From positions 4,650,001 through 4,714,000 of the forward strand of contig NZ_CP117883.1 of assembly GCF_028736215.1 (NCBI RefSeq): a stretch of DNA of 64,000 bases, read 5' to 3'. A model generated the notes under the pieces. That model saw only the letters and a program-made list of their open reading frames with translations. It was not told the DNA's origin and did not search any database. The translations under genes were made by a program, and so were the position numbers. Origin of the DNA: Mucilaginibacter sp. KACC 22773 (lineage in GTDB: Bacteria; Bacteroidota; Bacteroidia; Sphingobacteriales; Sphingobacteriaceae). Below, one piece after another: positions 43,516 through 52,501 of this stretch (the first letter of the stretch is position 1; the number at the start of each line of letters is the position of its first letter).

Positions 43516-43842
43516 ATGATAGCAACAATTTTTTTACAGGCCGCTGCAGGCGGTGCTTTTGGTAGCTACGGTACGTTAATACCTATGGTATTAATTATCG
43601 TAGTGTTTTATTTTTTCATGATACGCCCACAGGTTAAAAAACAAAAAGATCAAAAGAAATACGTAGATGAACTAAAAAAAGGCGACAGGGTTGTAACCAC
43701 AGCAGGCATACATGGCCGCATCATCGACCTTAATGATAGTACTTTTTTGGTTGAAGTTGAAAACGGAAAAATCCGTTTCGATAAATCGGCAATATCATTA
43801 GATGCGTCAAAAGCATTGAATACACCGGCTGTAGTTAAGTAG
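43516..43842 (+). CDS. yajC: Preprotein translocase subunit YajC
   Basis: 108 aa. Accessory membrane subunit of the Sec translocon with SecD/SecF. One membrane helix (about residues 22-37, LIPMVLIIVVFYFFMI) is followed by the family motif RPQVKKQKDQKKYVDELKKG, then the cytosolic beta domain GDRVVTTAGIHGRI...VEVENGKIRFDKSAI. Eighteen bases after the DUF1573 gene. Confidence 0.95.
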   Translation: MIATIFLQAAAGGAFGSYGTLIPMVLIIVVFYFFMIRPQVKKQKDQKKYVDELKKGDRVVTTAGIHGRIIDLNDSTFLVEVENGKIRFDKSAISLDASKALNTPAVVK

Positions 43843-43854
43843 GTGAAAGGATAA

Positions 43855-43995
43855 ACGTTAAAGGCGAAAGGTAAAAGCTAAAAGGATAAAGGTGTCTTAT
43901 CCTTAATCTAAATAATAAGGCGAAAGGCGATTGGTAGTTAGCAGTTCAACCTGTGAACATTTACCTTTAACCTTTCGCCTTTACCCTTTAACCTC
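43855..43995. repeat. Purine-rich inverted repeat
   Basis: The left side carries GTTAAAGGCGAAAGGTAAAAG and related words; the right side (about 43960-43995) carries the reverse complement words CTTTAACCTTTCGCCTTTAC. The two could pair over a 60-base loop. The same word family occurs without its partner at 4258-4316. It may also act as terminator between yajC and the CdaR-like gene. Confidence 0.55.
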
Positions 43996-44013
43996 AATAA
44001 CAACCTCAACAAC

Positions 44014-44961
44014 ATGGCAATAGTAAAACTATCCACAACAGAACGGCGGCGGCTATCGGTATTTTTTACCTGCCTTGGGCTTGCCATTGTTGCCTGGATT
44101 TTTACAACGCTATCGAGTCCGTTGCCTTTTGCGGTTAATGAAGCTCTTGTTTACAAAAACTCGCCGCAAAAACGTGCTTTCCACCCATTACAGACCGATA
44201 GTGTGAAAGCTACCATACAGGGTACGGGCTGGCAAATGCTGTTTTCGAAATTGAAGCCCGAAAACAAGCCAATTATTGTTGATTTGGCACCGTTGGACAC
44301 CCGCAACTATGTTGTGCTTAGTTCTCAGCTAAAGGTTATCAATTCAAAACGGGACGCTAACCAACAAATTACAGCTATCGACCCCGACACACTGTATTTT
44401 GATTTTACCAACCGGCTTACCAAAAAAGTACCGGTAAGGGCTTTGTTAGGTATCGAATATCAAAAGCAGTTTGCCATATCGGGCAACGTATCTATTAAAC
44501 CTGCGTATGTGACCATAAGCGGTCCCGCCGATAGGCTGCAAAAAATAGGCGAATGGAAAACTGATTCTATAAAAGCCGCCGATGTAAATGAAACCATCAT
44601 CGCGCGCGTTAATTTGCAGCCGGTAAGCGAGGGTAATTTAACCATATACCCCAAAAATGTACAGGTGGTTGTCCCGGTGGACGAGTTTACCGAGAAAACT
44701 TTGGATATCCCGGTTAAACTCATCAACAACCACAATTACGACAACGTTAAGGTGTTTCCTCAAAAAGTAAAAGTAACATTTACCACATCGTTAAACCGCT
44801 ACAAGGATATGAGTGACGACCTTTTTGAGGCTACCGCCGATCTTGATCTTTGGCGCGATCACGGGTATTCAACCCTACCGGTACAACTGACACGCTTCCC
44901 TCCTTTTTGTAAAATAGTAAGGGTAAGCCCGGCTAATATTGATTTTATCATCAAAAAATGA
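44014..44961 (+). CDS. CdaR/YbbR-like domain protein
   Basis: 315 aa. One membrane helix near residues 14-31 (VFFTCLGLAIVAWIFTTL) anchors a periplasmic part made of three to four YbbR-like beta domains (for example FDFTNRLTKKVPVRALLGIE, KPAYVTISGPADRLQKIGEW, VPVDEFTEKTLDIPVKLIN). In other bacteria such proteins regulate the diadenylate cyclase CdaA; no cyclase gene is seen here. It ends one base before coaE. Confidence 0.85.
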   Translation: MAIVKLSTTERRRLSVFFTCLGLAIVAWIFTTLSSPLPFAVNEALVYKNSPQKRAFHPLQTDSVKATIQGTGWQMLFSKLKPENKPIIVDLAPLDTRNYVVLSSQLKVINSKRDANQQITAIDPDTLYFDFTNRLTKKVPVRALLGIEYQKQFAISGNVSIKPAYVTISGPADRLQKIGEWKTDSIKAADVNETIIARVNLQPVSEGNLTIYPKNVQVVVPVDEFTEKTLDIPVKLINNHNYDNVKVFPQKVKVTFTTSLNRYKDMSDDLFEATADLDLWRDHGYSTLPVQLTRFPPFCKIVRVSPANIDFIIKK

Positions 44962-44962
44962 G

Positions 44963-45562
44963 ATGCTTAAAATAGGTTTAACAGGCAACATAGGCAGCGG
45001 AAAAACCACTGTAGCAAAGGTATTTGAGCTATTGGGTGTACCGGTTTTTTACGCCGATGACGAAGCAAAAAAGGTTATGGTTACAGATGCTATACTGATT
45101 GATGCCATAAAGCAAACCTTTGGTGTTGAATCTTATTTTGCTGATGGTTCATTAAACCGCAAACATATCGCGGCCATTGTTTTTAATAACCCGGCGGAGT
45201 TAGAGAAACTTAACGCATTGGTACACCCTGCCGTTTTCAGTGCTTTTGAAGCACTTGAGGCGAAAGCAAAAGATGCCCCCTATATCATTCGCGAGGCGGC
45301 TATACTATTCGAAAGCGGTTCATACAAAACCTGCGATCGCTCTATCATTGTAACCGCTCCGCTGGATAAACGCATAGCCCGCGTTGTACAACGCGATGGC
45401 ATTAGCCTTGATGAAGTTAAAAAGCGCGAAGGCCGCCAGATGCCCGAAGACGAAAAGAAAAAACTGGCCGATGACGTGATCATAAATGACGATAGCCAGC
45501 TGGTAATTCCGCAGGTAATTGCCCTGCACCAAAAATATTTAGCCCTTGCTCATAACTTATAA
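44963..45562 (+). CDS. coaE: Dephospho-CoA kinase
   Basis: 199 aa from the ATG at 44963; an earlier TTG is not needed. Last step of coenzyme A biosynthesis, phosphorylating the 3'-OH of dephospho-CoA. P-loop GLTGNIGSGKTT, then YADDEAKKVM, LVHPAVF, the lid REAAILFESGSYKTCD and VTAPLDKRIARVVQRDGIS..KREGRQMP. Typical length. Follows the CdaR-like gene with a single-base gap, so translation is likely coupled. Confidence 0.95.
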   Translation: MLKIGLTGNIGSGKTTVAKVFELLGVPVFYADDEAKKVMVTDAILIDAIKQTFGVESYFADGSLNRKHIAAIVFNNPAELEKLNALVHPAVFSAFEALEAKAKDAPYIIREAAILFESGSYKTCDRSIIVTAPLDKRIARVVQRDGISLDEVKKREGRQMPEDEKKKLADDVIINDDSQLVIPQVIALHQKYLALAHNL

Positions 45563-45614
45563 CGAATTAAACATTAGCTTTTAGCTGTACGCCTTAAGCT
45601 TTTAGCTCTTGAAA

Positions 45615-46553
45615 ATGATACTCGACGATTTTGTACTTATAGATGATAAAGGCCTTTACTGCAAGTATGGCGATTTTTACCTCGACCCTAAACTGCCCGC
45701 TAAAAATGCAGTTGTTACGCATGCGCATGCCGATCATGCCGTCAGCGGCAATGCCGATGTGTATTGCACCCGCGCCACGGCAACTATAATGCAGCTAAGG
45801 TATGAACGCACTGCCGCAAAAGTTTTCCATATTGTACCCTTTAACCAGCCTTTTACAATAGGCAAGGTAAAAATTACTTTTATACCTGCCGGTCACATGC
45901 TTGGTTCGGCACAAATACTTATGGAGTACGAGGGTACGCGTTACCTATACACAGGCGACTACAAACTACAACCTGATGCCACCTGCGAACCTATAGAGTG
46001 GGTAAAAACTGATGTACTGATAACAGAGAGTACCTTTGCCGACCCGGCCGTTATACATCCCGATCCGGTTGAGGAGATTAAAAAAATCAACGATATCAAA
46101 ATCAATATTTTGCTGGGCGCTTATGGACTGGGCAAAAGCCAGCGGCTTATTAACCTGATAACCGAGCACGCTCCCCGGAAAAAAATCCTGGTGCATCATA
46201 AAATTATGCCTATTAACGCCATTTACGAAAACATGGGCTACCGCCCCGGTAAATACCAGGTTTATGGCCGTAAGCTAATGAAGGTGCAGGATGAGTTTGT
46301 ATATATAGTGCCCCCATTTACTTTTGATAGCTATATCAGGGCCACGGGTGTAAAGCGATTATTTGCATCGGGTTGGAAAAACCTGCAGGTAAACAGCCAG
46401 GATACGCTTTTTATATCCGACCATGTAGACTGGAATGATATCCTGGAAACCATAACCCGTACCCAACCCAAACAGGTATGGACCCTGCATGGCGATGGCC
46501 GGCATTTGAAGAATCATTTTAAAGATGAGATTTTTGTAAAAATACTCAATTGA
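45615..46553 (+). CDS. MBL-fold exonuclease-like metallohydrolase
   Basis: 312 aa from the ATG at 45615 (a TTG two codons earlier is possible). Metal-binding motif THAHADHAVSGN (HxHxDH), then AGHMLGSAQILMEYEG, TGDYKLQPD and the C-terminal WTLHGDGRHL. This order matches the ligase-associated DNA exonuclease group of beta-lactamase-fold nucleases (mRNA 3'-end-processing-like); the usual partner ATP-dependent ligase is not in the window. I infer a nuclease but the substrate is not fixed. Confidence 0.8.
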   Translation: MILDDFVLIDDKGLYCKYGDFYLDPKLPAKNAVVTHAHADHAVSGNADVYCTRATATIMQLRYERTAAKVFHIVPFNQPFTIGKVKITFIPAGHMLGSAQILMEYEGTRYLYTGDYKLQPDATCEPIEWVKTDVLITESTFADPAVIHPDPVEEIKKINDIKINILLGAYGLGKSQRLINLITEHAPRKKILVHHKIMPINAIYENMGYRPGKYQVYGRKLMKVQDEFVYIVPPFTFDSYIRATGVKRLFASGWKNLQVNSQDTLFISDHVDWNDILETITRTQPKQVWTLHGDGRHLKNHFKDEIFVKILN

Positions 46554-46649
46554 TGATGTGCAGATATGCAGATTTCAAATGTGCAAATGTTGGAATCATA
46601 CGCACCTGAATTCTGCACATCTAAATTTCGCATATTTAAATTCAAACTG

Positions 46650-46823
46650 ATGCTGAAAGAGGGCATTGATTATTATATTAATGAAGATGGCAATTTTGTT
46701 TTTACAAAGCACTATCATTTAACGCGCGGCTATTGCTGTAAAAACAAATGCCTGCATTGCCCCTGGGACTATGGCAAACCCCAAACAAATAGCAGCAAAA
46801 CTGACCCGGAGGACAAGCTTTAG
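46650..46823 (+). CDS. DUF5522 domain small protein
   Basis: 57 aa from the ATG at 46650. The frame runs 28 codons further upstream, but that part is made of ATGTGCAGAT-type intergenic repeat words. Family block: DYYINEDGNFVFTKHYHLTR then GYCCKNKCLHCPWDYG, with four Cys (CC..KC..C) suited to bind Zn. Typical size for DUF5522. Role unknown. Confidence 0.75.
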   Translation: MLKEGIDYYINEDGNFVFTKHYHLTRGYCCKNKCLHCPWDYGKPQTNSSKTDPEDKL

Positions 46824-46901
46824 CAAAGCTAATAGCTGATTAGGGTACCTCAATTTTAAAAATAAATAAACATATTTGTACTTTAGTTATTATAAACTAT
46901 T

Positions 46902-47351
46902 ATGCGGATAGACGACGAAATACAAAGCAACAAATTTGAGGATAATTACCATAAAGTAGTTATCAATATTGCCTATACTTCAGGGTGGTTAAACAATGCT
47001 TTTCGTTGCCATTTTGATAAGTACAATCTAACCCAGCAGCAGTTTAATATCCTGAGGATACTAAGGGGGCAGTACCCAAAACCAGCTACGATTAATTTAT
47101 TGAAAGAAAGGATGGTTGATAAAATGTCTGACGCCAGCCGCATTGTTGACCGCCTGATCCAAAAAGAACTGGTTTCGCGCTGCACCAATAATAAAGACCG
47201 CCGGGCTGTTGATATCCGCATAAGCGACCTTGGCCTGGAAACCCTTGCCAAAATGGACGAAGAATTTAAAACCCGTAAAGTTCTTGAAAATAACCTCACC
47301 GCTGACGAAGCTGCTCAGTTAAGCGATTTGCTGGATAAATTGAGGGGATAA
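46902..47351 (+). CDS. MarR family transcriptional regulator
   Basis: 149 aa. Winged-helix DNA-binding protein: helix TSGWLNNAFRCHFDKYNLTQ, helix-turn-helix PATINLLKERMVDKMSDASR then IVDRLIQKELVSRC, wing TNNKDRRAVDIRISDLG. The DRR element in the wing is the MarR signature. Likely a dimer responding to a small phenolic or oxidant ligand. A TACTTTAG box lies at 46879-46886. Neighbours suggest no obvious target. Confidence 0.9.
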   Translation: MRIDDEIQSNKFEDNYHKVVINIAYTSGWLNNAFRCHFDKYNLTQQQFNILRILRGQYPKPATINLLKERMVDKMSDASRIVDRLIQKELVSRCTNNKDRRAVDIRISDLGLETLAKMDEEFKTRKVLENNLTADEAAQLSDLLDKLRG

Positions 47352-47408
47352 TAGTCTATCTAAAATGCTATTCCGTTAGTTAAAATAAAACACTGGGATA
47401 GTAGTAAC

Positions 47409-47487
47409 ATCGAATAATGAATTTTGAATATCCAACACCGAAGTTTTGCCTTCATTATTCGATATTGGATATTCAGTGTTCGATATT
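47409..47487. repeat. Imperfect inverted repeat between convergent genes
   Basis: CGAATAATGAA...TGAATATCCAACACCGAA on the left faces TTCATTATTCGA...TTGGATATTCAGTGTTCG on the right. Arms are 25-30 bases with mismatches. A typical Bacteroidota intergenic word pair; it could also form a weak terminator for the MarR and aldo/keto reductase genes. Confidence 0.5.
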
Positions 47488-47517
47488 TAACGATCTCAAC
47501 CCGGTAAATTTCGAGGA

Positions 47518-48501
47518 TCAATAATGCCCTCTTATCTTCCCAATAATTTCAGCATCATACAAACTCCTTAATTGCTGATGAATATGTGACGACAAGGGCT
47601 CCAAAGCACATGCCCCCACGTTACTATCAACCTGCGATACTTTTGATGCTCCGGGAATAACAGTGGTAACTTCCGGATGATCCAATATCCAGCGGATAGC
47701 CAATTGCGGCATACTCCCGTCGGGTAATATTTGTTTTATTTGTTGAGATAGCTTCAGGCCTTCGTTAAACTCGATGCCCGAAAATGTTTCGCCGGTATTA
47801 AAGGCCTCGCCGTTGGCGTTATAATTACGGTGGTCATTTGCGGCAAATTGGGTTTGCCCGTTAAATTTACCGGATAATAACCCACTGGCTAAGGGAACCC
47901 TCACAATAATGGCAACGTCTTTGTCCTTCGCTTTGGCAAAAACCTCGTCGGCCACGTGTTGCCTGAACAGGTTAAAAATAATCTGTAACGATGCCAGGCC
48001 TTCCTGCTCCAGGCATATAAGCGCTTCCTCGGATGTTTCTACACTGGCGCCAAAGTGTTTAATGAGGCCTTGCTGCTGCAGGGCACGTAAATGATCAAAT
48101 ACTTTACCCGATTTCATTTCGCCGGTAGGGATACAATGCAATTGCTCTAAAAATAGTTGTGTCACATCCAAATGCTTCAGCGAGTCTTCCACATTCCGCT
48201 TCATTATATCGTAAGTAAAGTTTTGCGGCCAGCCATTCGGGGAATCGCCGCGGCGACCCAGTTTGGTAGCAACAAATACTTCCTTATTTGTTGTTTTTAA
48301 AAACCTGCCGATAACGGATTCACTTACACCCATGCCATAAACATCGGCGGTATCGATAAAATTACCTCCTGCATCGGTATATGCCTTTAGTATAGCAAAA
48401 GCATCCTCGTCATTTACATTACCCCAATCTGCACTGCCCAGTTGCCATGTGCCCAGGCCAACTTCGGCTATAGGTGTGTTTTTGAAATTTCTGTAGTTCA
48501 T
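47518..48501 (-). CDS. Aldo/keto reductase
   Basis: 327 aa from the ATG at 48501 (MNYRNFKNTPIAEVGLGTWQ); a longer frame adds 10 residues. NADPH-dependent TIM-barrel reductase. Catalytic tetrad visible: Asp and Tyr in FIDTADVYGMGVSES, Lys in VFVATKLGRRG; the His position shows QLFLEQLHCIP. The cofactor end is ATTVIPGASKVSQVDSN (VTTVIPGASK). Substrate unknown. Transcribed alone; a palindromic repeat lies upstream. Confidence 0.88.
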   Translation of the reverse strand: MNYRNFKNTPIAEVGLGTWQLGSADWGNVNDEDAFAILKAYTDAGGNFIDTADVYGMGVSESVIGRFLKTTNKEVFVATKLGRRGDSPNGWPQNFTYDIMKRNVEDSLKHLDVTQLFLEQLHCIPTGEMKSGKVFDHLRALQQQGLIKHFGASVETSEEALICLEQEGLASLQIIFNLFRQHVADEVFAKAKDKDVAIIVRVPLASGLLSGKFNGQTQFAANDHRNYNANGEAFNTGETFSGIEFNEGLKLSQQIKQILPDGSMPQLAIRWILDHPEVTTVIPGASKVSQVDSNVGACALEPLSSHIHQQLRSLYDAEIIGKIRGHY

Positions 48502-48529
48502 ATCGTAATCACCAATTATAGTGGAGGCC

Positions 48530-48562
48530 AAACTTACGAAGTTTTAGAAACTTCGTAAGTTT
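48530..48562. repeat. Dispersed palindrome, copy 1
   Basis: Perfect 15-base arms AAACTTACGAAGTTT / AAACTTCGTAAGTTT around a 3-base loop (TAG). The same palindrome occurs at 56675-56705. It lies 29 bases upstream of the aldo/keto reductase start. Confidence 0.8.
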
Positions 48563-48604
48563 CTAAAGACCAATCTGCCCATCTGAAATCTATAATCTGC
48601 ACAC

Positions 48605-49681
48605 CTACTTACCCGTTTCCTCGTGCAAAATATCCAATATAGTTGGCGTCACCTTACCAAAAAACGAAATCCCGGCAGCACCATTCTTTAATGCATATTG
48701 TATCCCGGCGCGCACTTCGTCGTCATTTTTAAAGTCCGATATATACAGACCTGCATACAGCGGGAATTTTCCATCCAAAAAGTGTACACCTTCGGCCACG
48801 GCATCACCTATCCAGCTTACCCCCTCTTTATAAAAGCCATGATAAATCATGGGGCAAACACCATCCAGGTGAAAATTTGTCCAGTCCTGCCTCACGTTTC
48901 GGCGTGCCACTTCGGGGGTTGGGAACACAGCCGCGGTTATGGCTTTTTTATGCTGCTTAGCCACCTCCGAAATTTTGTTGACCACCCTGATAATATTACC
49001 ATACCTGAACAAACGCCACGAAAGGCTAGCATCCGGGTATTGTATTGCTTTTACATCCAGGCCATATTGTTCTTTAAATTTGGCCTGGCAAACCTCGCAA
49101 TAGCAAAAATCATATTCGGGCAATTCTTTGGTTTGTTCAATTTTGTAATGGTCCCAAAGGTTCACCGGCAGTACAACATCGCAATAACGCACATAATCCA
49201 GGTGAATGCCATCTACATAATCTAAAGCCAGTATCTTATCAACGGTAGTAGTCAGGTAATCCTGTACTTCGGGGCGCGATGGGCAAAGCCAGCGGTAGTA
49301 AGTTACGTAGGGTGGTTTATCGGCACATGAATCGCCGTTGCGGCTTTTGCTGTACCACTCGGGATGTTCGGTTAACAGTTCGGCACGGTTAAAAGTCCAT
49401 ATCCAGCGATGCGCCTCAATTCCGGCAGCTTTGGCAGCGCGAAAATGCCGCTCGCTGTCGTTTTCAAAAAATATTCCTGTTATACCTTTAGCTTTATAAG
49501 CTGCATAATTAGTTTTTAAATCCTCATCCGTATCCTTTAGGTTAGGATTTATCCATATCCAGTTTTTCTTTTTATTTTTTTTCATGCCCGCGGTATTTAC
49601 CGGAGCGGCAGTGCTTAGCAATGGCAACTGGGCAGCAACACCGGCCAATAAACCGGCTTTTAAAAATTCGCGCTTATTCAT
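48605..49681 (-). CDS. Secreted GHL10-type putative glycoside hydrolase
   Basis: 358 aa. Signal peptide with NKREFLKAGLLAGVAAQ (KR rather than a full RR of Tat signals). The TIM-barrel domain of GHL10/DUF187-type proteins follows: WIWINPNLKDTDEDLKTNY, GITGIFFENDSE, GIEAHRWIWTFNR, YVDGIHLDYVRYCD (Asp and Arg at the barrel end) and CYCEVCQAKFKEQYG. The next gene upstream is a CBM9-like protein whose end overlaps its start by 8 bases, which suggests both act on one glycan. Substrate unknown. Confidence 0.8.
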   Translation of the reverse strand: MNKREFLKAGLLAGVAAQLPLLSTAAPVNTAGMKKNKKKNWIWINPNLKDTDEDLKTNYAAYKAKGITGIFFENDSERHFRAAKAAGIEAHRWIWTFNRAELLTEHPEWYSKSRNGDSCADKPPYVTYYRWLCPSRPEVQDYLTTTVDKILALDYVDGIHLDYVRYCDVVLPVNLWDHYKIEQTKELPEYDFCYCEVCQAKFKEQYGLDVKAIQYPDASLSWRLFRYGNIIRVVNKISEVAKQHKKAITAAVFPTPEVARRNVRQDWTNFHLDGVCPMIYHGFYKEGVSWIGDAVAEGVHFLDGKFPLYAGLYISDFKNDDEVRAGIQYALKNGAAGISFFGKVTPTILDILHEETGK

Positions 49682-50807
49682 GGTGTATCGGGTTTAATTG
49701 CTCTATAAAACCTTCGTGGTTTATGGTATAGGTGTTATTTGTATTTGCGTCGGTAATAAAAGCCTCAAACTGGTTTTGGGTGCTTTGCAGCTTTAATTTA
49801 TTGCTGATACCGGCAATATCATACTTACCGTGGATACCCAATTTACCAAGCGACGAAGTATATTCATGATGTTGCCTATACCATTGTTTTTCACGGTAAT
49901 AAACCAGCCAAAGATATTTCTTTTGTTCCTCGGCATAAGGCATAGTAAATGCTACATCATCGGCCTCATGTGTGCTGAACAAAAGATACCCCCAATGTTC
50001 GGGACTGTGCATGGCAATCTCGCCCTGCGGCGACCATGACCAGTTATGTTCCGGGAGATCGCGCCCGGCAGAATCCTTCAGTTTTACATTCCGCCCTTCT
50101 ACAATTTTGGTATCATACTCCACCCGCGAAAAATTTATCCGGTAAATGGTGCCATTTTCAGGAACCTGCGATTTAAATCCCATGGTAATGGCACTAAAAG
50201 GGATAGCCATTTCCACCGTCCAGCCGGCATCTGTGTCCGAAGCATTGTTGAGCGTGCCCTGCACCTTAACTGCCGAACGCAGGCCGTTAGCATCCCAGCC
50301 TATCAAACCGCCTCCCCTATTGCGATATGGCTTATTTAAAAACAAGTCGAAAATGGTGTTCAGCGCGTTTACTTCAATTTCGTAATAGGAATGGGTTGTT
50401 GTGGATGGGTCGATAAATAATTCAAAATCGTTATCGTGATACACAATATCATCGTGATTTTTTAAAGTGGCCCATACCTGGGGCTCTTCCAAGTGGGCGG
50501 CTATATACAAATAGTTGTTATCCCAAAGCATTTTCACCTTGGTTTTGTAAGGCGGTTTGGGTTTTAGGTCGCCTTCAATATCAGCAAAATTATTTGTCCA
50601 TTTTGCTTGCTGCCAAACTGCATCATTAATATCGCCGTCAACTACCGGGGCGTTTGTTATATGCCTTACCACGTAGTTTTCAGGTGTCGCAAACAAATTC
50701 TCCAGCCCGGCAAATGGCGATTGGGCCTTAGTGATTTGAGGACCAAATAACATGGATATAAGAAACACCGTTTGTATCCGCCTGCTGATTGGAAATAGTG
50801 TGGCCAT
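49674..50807 (-). CDS. Secreted CBM9-like carbohydrate-binding protein
   Basis: 377 aa. Signal peptide MATLFPISRRIQTVFLISML..ITKAQ. CBM9-like domain (about residues 45-270): VVRHITNAPVVDGDINDAVW, WDNNYLYIAAHLEEP, DIVYHDNDFELFIDP, EVNALNTIFDLFLNKPYR. The C-terminal 100 residues (YLWLVYYREKQWYRQHHEYT onward) are family specific. Bacteroidota carry such proteins next to hydrolases for plant or microbial glycans. Start overlaps the EVE gene stop by one base (TAATG), so three genes form one operon. Confidence 0.85.
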   Translation of the reverse strand: MATLFPISRRIQTVFLISMLFGPQITKAQSPFAGLENLFATPENYVVRHITNAPVVDGDINDAVWQQAKWTNNFADIEGDLKPKPPYKTKVKMLWDNNYLYIAAHLEEPQVWATLKNHDDIVYHDNDFELFIDPSTTTHSYYEIEVNALNTIFDLFLNKPYRNRGGGLIGWDANGLRSAVKVQGTLNNASDTDAGWTVEMAIPFSAITMGFKSQVPENGTIYRINFSRVEYDTKIVEGRNVKLKDSAGRDLPEHNWSWSPQGEIAMHSPEHWGYLLFSTHEADDVAFTMPYAEEQKKYLWLVYYREKQWYRQHHEYTSSLGKLGIHGKYDIAGISNKLKLQSTQNQFEAFITDANTNNTYTINHEGFIEQLNPIHHE

Positions 50808-51211
50808 TAACTGCCCAGTTCTAAAATACGGTCAAACTCCTCGCGTTTTAATGCCATTACCGAAAGCCGGCCTTGCCTTACCAGTCCAACATCCTTCAGT
50901 TGTTCATCGGCTTTTATTGTCTCTAATGTTACCGGCTTCTTCAATGTTTCTACCGGCGAAAGATCAACCACCACCCAGTTTGGGTCTTCGGTTGTGGGGT
51001 CCTGGTAGGCTTCTTTAACTACTTTGGCTATACCCACTACTTCCTTGCCATCATTACTGTGGTAAAACAACACCAGGTCGCCCTCCTGCATCAATCTTAA
51101 ATTATTGCGTGCCTGGTAGTTGCGTACGCCATCCCAAAAGGTACGGCCATCTTTATTAAATTTTTCCCAGCTATATTTTACGGGTTCGGATTTTACTAAC
51201 CAATGCTGCAT
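50807..51211 (-). CDS. EVE domain protein
   Basis: 134 aa, entirely an EVE domain (PUA-like fold that reads modified bases). Opens HWLVKSEPVKYSWEKFNKDG, then WDGVRNYQARNNLRLM, GDLVLFYHSN, GIAKVVKEAYQDPT and WVVVDLSPVE. Family members bind methylated or otherwise modified cytosine/thymine or RNA bases. It is the first gene of the CBM9/GHL10 operon, which is odd as the roles seem unrelated. Confidence 0.92.
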   Translation of the reverse strand: MQHWLVKSEPVKYSWEKFNKDGRTFWDGVRNYQARNNLRLMQEGDLVLFYHSNDGKEVVGIAKVVKEAYQDPTTEDPNWVVVDLSPVETLKKPVTLETIKADEQLKDVGLVRQGRLSVMALKREEFDRILELGS

Positions 51212-51478
51212 TTGTACTTAAAATATGTGTACCGTAAAGATGTTAAAAAGCTGCGATAAGTTAAGTGGACTTTTGTAAAAAGATAAGAAAAGACTCACAC
51301 TGCCCCCTCCAAACGGAAGGGTTTTTGATTTGCATGGTTTCTGTAAACTTGCTGCTTTAAAGTCCTCTCCTTTGGAGAGGATTTAGGTGCGCCTGTTTAG
51401 GTAGGGCTTCGCCCCTCAAATTTTCAGCTTCACCCAAATTTTCTGTTGCCTGTAGCTATCTTTAATTAGATTTACCTG
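51212..51478. other. Intergenic region with short hairpins
   Basis: Holds AGTCCTCTCC-TTT-GGAGAGGATT (51361-51382), a strong short palindrome common in Bacteroidota spacers, and CCCTCC/GGAAGGG-like bits near 51304-51322. TATCTTTA at 51460-51467 may be the -7 box of the histidine kinase gene. No gene. Confidence 0.5.
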
Positions 51479-52501
51479 ATGGAAAAAACCGGGAAACAGT
51501 TATGGTTTTACTGTTCGCTGCTGATAGCCGTAATGCTTAATAGCGGGAGGTTGCTCGCCCTGCGCGAAAATGGCATTGTGGCCCATTACTGGCGATTTAA
51601 CGCTGCGGAATTTGCCTACCAATTATTGGCGCAGCTTGGTTTCTGCTACTTCTTATTCTCGCTCAATTTGGGCCGCGGCCGGTTGGCAAGGTATCGCGAC
51701 AATAACAGATACCTGCGCTATCTGTCGCTCAATTTTTTTATTGCATTTGTTGGTATGGTGCTGATAGGCGGCGTGCAAAAACGGGTATTTAGCTTTAACC
51801 CCAACCAAATAAGGGGCGCCTTTTGGCTGGGATATTTAACCCGGTACGCTTTAGCAGCTTTACTAATTGGTATTATTATAAAGATAGTGCTGCTGCTGCG
51901 CCAAAACAAACAACAGGCCATTGAAAACGAGCAACTTAAAAATGCCTATACCACAGCCGAACTGGAGTTATTAAAAGAGCAGCTTAACCCACACTTTTTA
52001 TTTAACTCGCTGAGCAGTTTATCGGGCGTGGTGCGCGAAAACCCGGCCCTGGCGCAGCAATATATTAAACATCTGTCGGCGGTTTTCAGGTATGCATTAG
52101 TTAAGCCCGCCAGTAACCTGGTTACAGTTAATGAAGAATTAACGATGGTAAAATCATTTGCTCAATTATTAAAAATGAGATTTGAAAATGCCTTCGAGCT
52201 ATTAATTGACGTGGGCGATGCTTTCCTCCAATATAAGCTGCCACATTTATCGTTACAACCTTTATTGGAAAACGCGGCCAAGCACAATGCCGCTACCCTA
52301 AAAACTCCATTGCAGGTAACCATTAAAATGTGCGGCGACGAATTATCTGTAAGTAACAACCTTAACCCGGTAGATGCAGATGGCACCGGCACCGGCCTGG
52401 CCAACCTTAACCAGCGCTACAAAATATTGATGCAACGGGAAATAGACATTGAACAAACTACCAGCCATTTTACAGTTAAGCTCCCTTTGAAACATGAATA
52501 A
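51479..52501 (+). CDS. Sensor histidine kinase (LytS/YehU type)
   Basis: 340 aa. Four membrane helices (about 10-28, 44-62, 82-98, 118-140), then a HisKA_7TM-like linker and the LytS-type kinase domain: KEQLNPHFLFNSLSSLSGVV with phospho-acceptor His172, then LQPLLENAAKHNA (N box) and GTGTGLANLNQRY (G box). It overlaps the response regulator gene by 8 bases, so the pair is co-translated. The signal sensed is unknown. Confidence 0.92.
   Translation: MEKTGKQLWFYCSLLIAVMLNSGRLLALRENGIVAHYWRFNAAEFAYQLLAQLGFCYFLFSLNLGRGRLARYRDNNRYLRYLSLNFFIAFVGMVLIGGVQKRVFSFNPNQIRGAFWLGYLTRYALAALLIGIIIKIVLLLRQNKQQAIENEQLKNAYTTAELELLKEQLNPHFLFNSLSSLSGVVRENPALAQQYIKHLSAVFRYALVKPASNLVTVNEELTMVKSFAQLLKMRFENAFELLIDVGDAFLQYKLPHLSLQPLLENAAKHNAATLKTPLQVTIKMCGDELSVSNNLNPVDADGTGTGLANLNQRYKILMQREIDIEQTTSHFTVKLPLKHE

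Noticed and set aside
46566..46649. 28-codon N-terminal extension of the DUF5522 protein
   Set aside because: The bases are ATGTGCAGAT-type spacer words, and the family starts at the later ATG at 46650.
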